From: Bolinopsis microptera
Taxonomy: Eukaryota; Ctenophora; Tentaculata; Lobata; Bolinopsidae
Reading direction: 5' to 3'
Assembly (NCBI RefSeq): GCF_026151205.1
Contig: NC_087076.1
Location: 4,859,902-4,923,901, forward strand
Length of the DNA: 64,000 nucleotides
Positions 55,101 through 64,000 of this stretch are shown here, piece by piece. How positions within the stretch are numbered: position 1 is the stretch's first letter; each line of letters opens with the position of its first letter. A model generated the notes under the pieces. The model worked only from the letters and a program-made list of their open reading frames with translations. It searched no databases and was not told where the DNA came from. The position numbers and the translations under genes are program-made.

Positions 55101-58100
55101 ATCTCTGTATTGATCAGATCACGTCATGCTATTACCTTGTTTTTTCATCGTCTATATTTGAAATAAGGTCTTTAGTTTTCTGTTGGAATGTTTTGGTAGG
55201 GTTAAACAAAGAGTAAAAGTCCGGTTTTATACCGCTATACGAAGCAGATGCTCCAATCCACATATCCGTATAGACTCGCAGTCCTGACTTCTTAGCCGTT
55301 ATCCAAATCTGTATTTAAATGCTGTAATCATGTGATGCCCATATATGGTAGTATAAGAAGTTAACAGGTTGATATTGTGCTGTAATCTTATTGATGTGAA
55401 GAGGGGTATGATTTATCAATCACCTCATTTAGCGCTACATCCGGAAGAAGTTTAATTTTTAGACTTTTAACTGTTATTAATATTACAGTTTGATTTTTAC
55501 TGATAAAATTAAATAAATAGTCGATATCAGCGCGGATATTGTACATTTAAAAGAAGCACAATGAAACTCACCGGTTCTCCCCTGAACCAATCAAACTGAT
55601 CGTGTTGTAAGTTGTTAAAGAGAAATGTTGCGTTTTTGTCTTTGTTAAGGAATTTGTTGTTTATAATGCCGTGTTGTGTCGGATACAATCCCTGATATGA
55701 GGGTAAACACACATTAAGTATCAAAATAATTGAAACTATGCAGTTTGTTATGTGTCAAACGTAGTTTGAGCAATTCAATTATCAGTTGATTATTTTATGT
55801 ATTTGATGTTTTGCCCAAGGGATGATCTCGAAAGTTTTTAAAGGTCATGTAATTATACCGTTGCGATAGAGAGAAAGTTAGGGAAGGTTGCAGAGGGAAA
55901 GACTGGCTTGATGGGAAACGCTAAGAAATTTTCATCAGTTTTGTTCTTGAACTTCTCGTATGCCTGGTATGCGTACCCATCAACTCCCAGTATTATTAGA
56001 GGTATCCTGGAATTAGTCGTGTTGAGAGCATCTGTTGATCTGTTTGGAGTTAATATTTTACCATAATTTAACAAAGAGTAGCATGCAAAAGAGTATAAGA
56101 ATGCATGAAGTAGTTGTGAACATGAAATTTTAATATTTTCGGGGAGGCCAGTTTAAAATTAAATTTGCTAGTTAAAATTCATTTCGCATAAAAAAGAGGA
56201 GTGCAGGAACCTTTTCGAATAGCTGCGATAAACAGTCGCTAAGATGAAAACTACAGTCATAAACCGAACCATATTTCCGGGTTGAAGTGTCTTCTCCTAC
56301 TTCATAGAACGAGAGTAAAGGATTGAATACAGAAGTGAAGACGAGAACGATAAAATGTTTTTTATTTTTATTGACAGAGGTATTTAAAAGAATTGATTAA
56401 TAATTAAGATATCCGGGTTTTGTCTCCTGTAATCCTTCAATCGAATCTAGACCTTGCAATTTATTGTAACCCTACACGATACGTATATATCGCCTGGTCA
56501 CGGACAGTAGCACGCTAGGATTAAAAATGTAAACCTAGGTACACAAGGTACCGGGGTAGGTACACAAGGTACCGAGGTAGGTACTAGGCTCTAGAAGGCC
56601 CTGGCCATTGAAGGATGGCCATTTGAAGTCCAGAGAAGGAGGAGAATGTTAAGAAATAAAAAACGCAGTGAAGTCGAAAAACAAAACAAAAATCGATATC
56701 AGCTTCTAGGAAACGGTGCTGTAACGAAAGGAGATACAATTTCACTGAGGTGATAAACACTGTAATAGAATTAGGAATCGTATTATCACAGCTAATAAGC
56801 TATCGTTTTCCTCCTTTCCTGGAAGATACGGCTTGTTTTCAGATACAGTTTACTGATAATTATCAGCCACGCACTTGCAGTGAAGTCAGTGGCGTGACAC
56901 TGCACAGTTACACGGTACTGGTTATTTCACAGGAAACAGGAAATGTAAAACGGGAAATGCAAGCCGTGGAATGAAATGCTAAGGGTTTCTATTATCTTAT
57001 AGGATTGAACACGTCTACCAATTGTTGAGAAAACGAAAAAATAAAAATAAATTATTTTGAATAAGCAGCAAAGGATTATAAGGAGCATAAACAGGGATAA
57101 ACAGTTTGGTTTAATTCTCGAGAAATTCGCTATTTTGTATTATCTTATACAAACTATTTTGAAAAATATGCCATTATTTCAGAATATTATCTCCACCGGT
57201 ACCGGGTACTACATGACAACCTCGTGTCCTAATAAACATGGTAACCGCGTGTCTTAGCAACACGTGATAACTTCGTGTTCTAGTAACCTATATTGTAGTA
57301 ATTTAGATGCCCCAGACTATTAAAGTAAGCTTGAGTGAGTGTTTAAAGAATGGTTTAAAAAACTAAACTTTTATAACCCGTTCATGTAACCCAGGTTAAA
57401 ATTGAACAATATGGTCGCTATTTGACAGCGGTTGGTTACGCCACTGCAAAACATAGACTGTATTGGAGCTTCTTATCTAGAATGGAAACAGATTCTTCCT
57501 ATTATGGAGCTAGAGTGTGGACTAGCTAGACCTGGTTAAATTTCCATCCCATTTCATAATACTCAAATTATTAATATTCAATTGCAGAAATATTTGACGG
57601 AGAAAATTGTAAAATGATCGTAACAAATCCAATCCACAGATGAGCTGAATATACATTATACGTGCACCAACAAGCCCGCAAACCTGCGTGGTTATTGTTT
57701 TCCCTGAATTATGAATCCATTTGTTGGCCACCTGGTCATAATGCCGGACATGTTTGACAAAGTCGAAGTATCACTCAACAAACCAAACCGGGTTAAGTGA
57801 ATAAGGAGTAGGATTGTTAAAACTGTGCAGGGATTCTTTACAGAATCACGCCGCAACTTATTCTCTATCTCGTTCCTTAGCAGCAAATTGTAGTGATCAA
57901 TTGTCTCAATCAGCTCCTGTTAAGATTACATTTACAGAGTTTATTAAGAAAATCATTCCTACACCCCTGATGTGACAAAATACCAAATAAATAACTGATC
58001 CTCGTTCATCAGAAAACTAAATCTCATACCTGTAATGTTGCTGGTACTGTTCTTGAAATATTTCACTGAAAAATGTTGAGTTAACCCATTTTGTTTTCAC

Positions 58101-61100
58101 AAGCGTCAAATATTTTGATATAAGTGTTCGGCATTAGTTGACCATGAGAAGCATGTGATTGATTTCATCTGTTTTAATTTGTACACATCTTCTGAGTTAA
58201 TCTGTATCTGGATTAGCTCATGTGATCTAAGTTGTTCTCAGAATGAAAATTCTGGAAAATTGATTTCTAGGAAATCTATTTTCTAAATTTCGTACCTGCA
58301 GGTAAGTTCCTGGATTGGCTAAGTTGGAGGATATCTGGAACACACAAAATACAACGAATTTCATCGTCTTACAAAGGTCTAGATAAAATGCGACGAATTG
58401 AAGAATGCCTAGTTAATTCTAATCATCAAGAATTACAGGTAATTTTATTTTCTCCCACTTAAAAAAATCAAATTCAGACATTCAGTCTGCTCATGATGGT
58501 GCCAATCCTTGCGTACAGCAGGATGACATAATTATTGGCGCGTAGACAATTTTGCGTGAAATTTTAGCTTACCGAAGCTTTTAAAAACGATCATTATCCT
58601 CTATACTACAGTTAAGTCTAAAAACGAAGTCTGAAAGAAGGTATTATTGGACTTGAAGCCTTCGGCTGCTTCCCCTGATTTCTGGGATGCATCCGCTCGA
58701 CTAAAATGTATTTCATAAGTTAGGGGAGAAAGAGAGATTTTATAAAAGCTATATTTTTCTATATGTTTCGCTATCGCCTGAAGAGCTGTACACTTTAGTC
58801 TAAAGAAAAAGTTTTGACAATTTATAATTATGAGGTGGTCACATTTCACAATATACAGATATATATTTAATATGAAATATGAATATTAGCAACTTGATGA
58901 GGTGGTCCCTGGCTAAACTACAAAATTCAGGGAAACGTCTTCTGGCCCGGCTAGCAGTATTGCGCGAAAGTAAGATTTGTAGAGAAATCAGCGCATCACG
59001 TATGTTTATTTCGCGCGCGCATGCGTCGCGTATATATATACGTACTGGTATATTAAATTACGGGGTTTGCATGCCATCTACTCGGGTATTGAAACCTACA
59101 CAATCCCCGGAGAATTAAACATTTCATTTCTAATAACAATAAATAAAGTTTTATCACCATTCACTGCTATGAATTGTCGCGAAATGTTGAAGGATTGTCC
59201 TTGGAATAAGGATTAAGGGTCGCCTATTAAGACTTTTTTCGAAGTTTCGAAATTGTTGTACACTAAACTTTCACTTGAAACATACTAATCCATGTAATGC
59301 AACAACTTTCAGAATTTCAGAAACTATACAAATGTTTCTGAATTATCGGCTGCTATAATTAACGCAAAGGAGATTGTTCCTTCAAAAGACCCGGAGTTTA
59401 TTGCAAGAATAGACACAACTTTCCATCCGATGTGCGAGATAAACAAACTAACCAAAGAGGCTACGACTTTGAAAAGGTAACAGAACATGTTACAACTTTT
59501 ATTCATTATATTGACTTAAAATACCGATAACCAAAAACTAGTTAATACCATCGAAGGTCGTTCGGGACCGTTTTTTTGGCCCGTAAAATATTACCCAGCC
59601 CCATTCAATTGATGGCTAGTTCATATGCATGTATAATGTATAATGTATAATTTATAATGTATAATGTTGTTATAATGGTTTAAACACAATTTATTATCTT
59701 AGCGTTTTGCGGTTTTGGTTTCAGTCATATTTTTAGCATCTTGGTTGATAAGAATACTCTAGGTTTTATTTTGTTGGCGTAAAAGTTAAAACACCGAGAA
59801 TACACCGATTTACACAGGAATAGGACTAAGCAGAAATTCCGGTCCATCCACTAAAATTCACTTAAATTGTGGACAAGACAGCACCAAAAATCTGACACGA
59901 CCCCCATTATCCAAACTCTACTGTAGCTGACTTTAACATAGTGTGTATCCCAGTATCCGGCTAGAGAGACCACCATATTCTCACTGCAGATCACCTTGTT
60001 GAACAATTTTATGATTTGTGAGTGATCAAAAAAACGTTTCTGTCTCAGATGCTCGTCCTTTGAATCTAGATATTTCTGAACGTTATTCTCTACAAAGGTC
60101 TCTCTTCTCCCTCTGGCTGGAGGGCCGCAATATTTAGATTTTTCTGGACAAAAAGTGCTCATTCTGGATAACAAAGTTTCCAAATTATTTTTGCCGAGCA
60201 TGTAAGTCGCAGCATTCGATACCCGAGCCAGAAATTCATCTTGCGTATTTTCTAGACTGAATTGAATAAACAGCAAGGTATTCTTTAGATTCCATACATT
60301 GTTTGTTCCACAAAAGTGTTCATAGATCTGACATCCTGCCTTGCTTTCCAAACATCTCTCAGTTTTTGTATCCATGGCTGATAGCAATTGTGGGGTTGCA
60401 CTCATAATCGCATTCAACATACCATTTCTGTATTCTTGGTTGTCTGGAAAGTCCCTGATCTGATTACATATCAGAAAGTGTGATATGATCACTGACACCC
60501 TGAAGATGTGTCCGTCCGTCCTTCCGTCCGTTTCGGAGAGGGTAAGAGGCCAATTAGGATCACCGGTGCACAGATAAGCTTCCAGAACTTTCGATGTAGT
60601 TTCAGGATCAATTGATGCCCTGTGAAAACAATTCAAAATATAAAAATTATTCAAAATAAAAAATCTGACTATCTAAATCAAGATCAAAATCAGAGTCACT
60701 AAATTTGAATCTGTAAAATAATTCTAAAAGTGAACTACCTGGAGACTGCAATCATCATCAGAACAACTGTCAACATTGCAGGAGACACCTTCTTCATTTT
60801 GTTGTTATAAGCTCGAAACTATTATTAAACTGAATTAAATATTGTGTGACTTGTCTAAACAGTAATCAGGGTGCCTGGTATGGTAGTTTCAATCTTCAAG
60901 ATGCAAAGTTTGGTGAGCGATAACAAACACACTGCTAATAATTCATGAAATGGTCTTACTCTGAACTGAGACGGCAGCTGGCGAGCGCTGGCAGATCATT
61001 TTGTAAGACATACCGCTAATCGAAATTATCAGCTTTACCAATCGTTCTAACTAAGAAGGCAGGTGTGACTCGTGTTAATTAATATTAGTGGAAAGAAAGA

Positions 61101-62984
61101 GGTGAGAGTGCGAAAATGAGAATTATAGACAGGGTCCAGAGGCATCTGGTGAGGTTGATCAGTTAGTGCGGCTATATTTAAAGATAAGTTGAGCAAATGA
61201 GTAGTTGAGCTGTACTAACTTTATTTTACGCACCTGTCCCTTTATAAAACTATCTTATCTTATATTAGTAAATTACTGTGAGAGAGACTGCAGAGAAAAG
61301 CTCGCTGAGCATGTGTATTATAATTATGAGGGATACAAATCCTTGCCATAATTAATATGTAATGTATCACGGTTGAGGGTTCAGTGTAATAAGTTATTAC
61401 TTTTTATCCACATTTTTCTAGCATTATAAATTTTATTTACCTCAGATGTCCTTTCTAAACAAATTATGAAATGTTTAAATGTTCCTATCCTGAACAACCT
61501 GATATTTTATTGGTATCTTTCTCTAAAGAAATAAACATGTTTGTCCTTCACAAGTTGCTCTCCACAGGACAGCGTACGATACAGATAATGAAGAGCACGA
61601 GATGATGTTGCTCAGCTTATGGAACAGTTTAAAGCCCGACAGAGAGTTGGAAGACAGAATCTCGGACGATTGGGGGGATATAGGGTTCCAGGGAATGGAT
61701 CCTGCCACTGACTTCAGAGGTCTGTATCTAGAATACTAGCTGCGTTTTAGTTCATACCAAATTTACATGTTTTTAATGTTTTTTCTTTCTTAAAAAGTTA
61801 AGATATAGCGAATTGCAAAGGTAACACTAGGCACAGATAACACTTTTTTAAAGACTCTTAGCTGTATTTTACCCTCACGTAATCCATCTCAGGAATGGGG
61901 ATTCTAGGCCTGCAAAATTTGCACTATCTGGCGAAATACAAGAAAACTGGCGCGCAGCTGCTCTTAGCTTCAAACCACCCTAACTACGGATTCTCTCTCG
62001 CTATCACCTCAATAAATCTGACTGCAGTCCTGATGCAGATGCTTGAATCTGGTCTTCTTAGGTGACATGTTTAATGCCTTGTTCTACGCGTTTAATGTTA
62101 GACTTTTAAATTGTACGATACTGTTTAGCAGAATTCAAAATTGTCTTGAAATAAAGCTTTACAGCTTTATTTAGCATTTTTGTGAAAGGTTACGAATGGA
62201 GGTTTTTGCAGAAAAACGTGGATTTTGGAGATTGCCGTAGGTGGGTCTGAATATGTCGTCAGTCCTTCCTTACTTCCGTTAGTAACCATGTCAACGGAAA
62301 AGCCGCGCGCGTGCGAGAGGATTGCTTGCGGAGATGTGATGTATAGATAGCCTGTGATCTATGAATGCGCGGCGCAACAGTGTTTTAATGTATACGATGT
62401 AATGTATAATATTAGGTTATAAGCCCAATTTGTACGTGGCACGCGTAGTGTATTGATGTGTACACGAGTATAGTTTACCTTTGCTTACAATTTAAGTTAT
62501 TTGCTTTACAAGTTAAGTTCTTTGGCAATTGAACTAAATTTCAAGTGTTTCCTGTACTTAATGCATAATTTATCAATATTATTATCATGAAGTGAGCTGA
62601 TTGGAGCTTATACTTAAATTTATAGTAAATGTGAAATGGAAATCTAGCGTCCGCCAAAACGAAACAACGGGCGCAATTCTTGTTGAATATTTTGATTTAC
62701 TAATAAACATTTAACAGATCAATTTTTATGGAAAAGTAAATACAATAACAATCCCAATTCTCAGGAATCATTTCTACTACAAGTGTTGTCACGGTGGTTC
62801 CAGGTGTCTAACCATAAAGGATCTCCACGAAGCTTATTGCTCCATCCTCTCCGACTTCGTTAAATTTTACCAGGACAGAAAACCTGCTACCATTATGGAG
62901 TTCAACAGTCATAAAGCGGCGTATACTGAGCTTCTCAAAGAGAAACTCTTGTCTAACAGTCCAGTTCTTGAGGCTGTCGAATAG
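52173..62984 (+). CDS. ELMO domain-containing protein (ELMOD), host of two nested genes
   Basis: Exons 52173-52257, 58383-58438, 59313-59476, 61568-61719, 61893-62061, 62765-62984; 281 residues, with all phases consistent. The ELMO signature WGDIGFQGMDPATDFRGMG contains the arginine (TDFRG) that family members use as a GTPase-activating residue for Arl2/Arf-type GTPases. Downstream come LQNLHYLAKY, SNHPNYGFSLAIT and a C-terminal KFYQDRKPATIMEFN. An N-terminal hydrophobic segment (MFGWLIRLIVSLLDML) matches ELMOD proteins, and the 281-residue length is usual. Exons 1 and 2 are joined on phase and similarity alone. Intron 1 (6.1 kb) holds an ENPP gene and intron 3 (2.1 kb) a secreted-protein gene, both antisense. 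Confidence 0.88.
53138..56272 (-). CDS. Ectonucleotide pyrophosphatase/phosphodiesterase (ENPP family), nested in ELMOD intron 1
   Basis: Exons: 56272-56211, 56039-55859, 55691-55572, 55308-55136, 55025-54892, 54623-54513, 54336-54174, 53986-53876, 53734-53595, 53335-53225, and a tentative terminal exon 53157-53138; about 441 residues. A signal peptide (MVRFMTVVFILATVYRSYS) leads into the alkaline-phosphatase-fold domain. Zinc-site and nucleophile motifs are present: LGVDGY (Asp), PSATFPN (Thr nucleophile), EPDRSLH (Asp, His), VSDHGM (Asp, His) and a late His in KTGHMTDH. SGHGYDNELPEMQGH is a family hallmark. The length fits the compact ENPP4-7 type, not ENPP1-3. It should hydrolyse phosphodiester bonds of nucleotides or lysophospholipids at the cell surface or outside; substrate is not predictable. 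No C-terminal membrane anchor is visible, but the last exon is uncertain. Confidence 0.9.
56535..56585. repeat. 22-bp tandem repeat
   Basis: Two and a half copies of TAGGTACACAAGGTACCGGGG/AGG. A short local array in ELMOD intron 1, upstream of the ENPP start. Confidence 0.7.
57692..58330 (-). other. Possible small minus-strand transcript, unproven
   Basis: Acceptor-bounded stretch 57918-57692 would encode ELIETIDHYNLLLRNEIENK and a hydrophobic TVLTILLLIHL segment. Two further short acceptor/donor-bounded candidates lie at about 58331-58293 and 58075-58035. Phases do not join in a unique open way, so this is a candidate only. Confidence 0.25.
59851..60797 (-). CDS. Secreted protein with furin-like sites, unknown family, nested in ELMOD intron 3
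   Basis: Two exons, 60797-60739 and 60619-59851; 275 residues. The first exon encodes just a signal peptide (MKKVSPAMLTVVLMMIAVS). The mature part has about nine cysteines, no membrane segment and two multibasic sites, RGRR (189-192) and RQKR (212-215), the latter a full furin consensus; cleavage would release a C-terminal piece of about 60 residues rich in aromatic amino acids (GYWDTHYVKVSYSRVWI). No homologue recognised. It is transcribed against the host gene. Confidence 0.75.
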
Positions 62985-64000
62985 AAATTGAATTGTTTAA
63001 GTTGCTTTTATTTTAGTCGAGAGGATTGTCATATGATCAATGAGGAAGAACTTTTTCTGCATTTCCTTTTAAGTTTTGTCATGCTAAATTAATGTGAATT
63101 GTGTATGTAAGCCTCTGCACACAATACTTTTAATCTAGCATATGATTTAAAACTCCTCAATAAACATAGTGTCAGGGAGCTAGTGCTAGTTAGTTTTTTA
63201 GCTTTACATTTACCATTTTGGTGGCATACAATTCAAACGTACGATTATATTGTTCGTCAATTATAGTTCTCCCGTTATTGGTAATATGGTTTACCTAATA
63301 ATCATGGTAACTAATTCTGTTACTCACTTGCAACTTGTAACTGAGTAAGTCAGAACATTAAGTTGTCTAAACTTTATTGACTAATTTTAGTGCAGCGTGA
63401 GGTGTTGGCCTTTCTGATAAGGTTATTTGGTAATAGTTACGAATTTTATGTTGTTAATATTTTTGTTTTGTTTGTAATACTGGATATTACGGTACGTGTA
63501 GAATGTAGAATGTAGATGATTAGAAAAGTTTGAAATAAAATTCTAAAAATGTATCAATTCGTTTACTTTTGCTCTGTATAGTTTTTCTGGAGACAAAAAT
63601 GTCCGGTATATAAAAGGTCAGAAACTTTTAGATACACATGCGCTTTCATGCTCATACAGGGGGGGAGGGGCCAATGGCATAAAATGGAGAATTACTCGAG
63701 AGTTTTTCCATTTTCTCCATAGAAAAAGTCTCCATTTTATGCCATTTAAAAATTTAAATTGAAACAATACTGTAAAAATATTTCCGAGATTTATAAGTTT
63801 TCTATCCCGATTTCGAAGTCTCCACCTCACCCTCGAGGGTCGGGGACTTAGCCTTTATAATACATATATATGTCTGAGCTTTGGTTGCTCTCATCATCAC
63901 ATCATGATACTAAATACTGAAATAGGCATCGATCACTATCACGGACAGGATCCTCGATGCGGATGATAGTTGCGGATGATAGTTTAATGAGGAAGCATTT
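62985..64000. other. 3' flank of ELMOD with a short foldback
   Basis: AT-rich, with AATAAA-type signals near 63162 and 63534. At 63674-63745 the arms GGCATAAAATGGAGA and CTCCATTTTATGCC form an inverted repeat around about 45 bp. No gene seen up to the window end. Confidence 0.5.

Noticed and set aside
58879-59118. 79-codon plus-strand frame between ELMOD exons 2 and 3
   Set aside because: Adding it would break the phase match of exons 2 and 3; no splice sites bound it.

Overview
This is a piece of an animal nuclear genome. Genes are split by AT-rich spliceosomal introns with GT...AG borders, and the families are metazoan (an EAG/ERG-type potassium channel, ENPP, ELMOD, a GalNAc-transferase-like enzyme). 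About half of the window is transposon DNA. The species cannot be fixed from sequence alone. The Academ, MULE, Transib-like and CR1/RTE-like elements, a plant-like DHCR7 and nested genes would suit an early-branching or marine invertebrate (cnidarian, ctenophore, sponge), but that is a guess.

Layout. 1-2.8 kb holds palindromic satellite and foldback MITEs. 2.8-5.1 kb (minus) is an unrecognised single-pass membrane protein gene of at least five exons. 5.5-14.7 kb (minus) is a 14-exon KCNH-type voltage-gated K+ channel gene; intron 5 carries a MULE with a 9-bp target duplication and intron 1 carries a poly-C/poly-G minisatellite. 15.0-15.6 kb is a LINE tail. 16.3-18.0 kb (plus) is a type II membrane glycosyltransferase.

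19.6-44.9 kb is a transposon nest. Its thread is a broken copy of a Drp1-like dynamin gene whose collinear pieces lie at about 20.9, 23.6, 27.5, 35.8 and 36.7 kb. They are separated by a LINE, a 3.5-kb Academ DNA transposon, a 7-kb palindromic foldback element (itself hit by MITEs, a SINE, LINEs and a Transib-like element whose ends read CACAGTG) and inverted 0.8-kb repeats. A CR1-like LINE with an open 949-codon ORF2 and a second, broken LINE follow. The intact, intronless dynamin gene is at 45.4-47.2 kb (minus).

48.5-49.9 kb (plus) is a 7-dehydrocholesterol reductase resembling plant DWF5. 50.9-52.1 kb is a 0.3-kb tandem array. 52.2-63.0 kb (plus) is an ELMO-domain (ELMOD) gene with six exons. 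Two other genes lie antisense inside its introns: an ENPP-family phosphodiesterase (53.1-56.3 kb) and a two-exon secreted protein with furin-like sites (59.9-60.8 kb).

Exon borders were read by eye, with splice sites and reading phase checked across each junction. Family names come from remembered motifs, not database searches.
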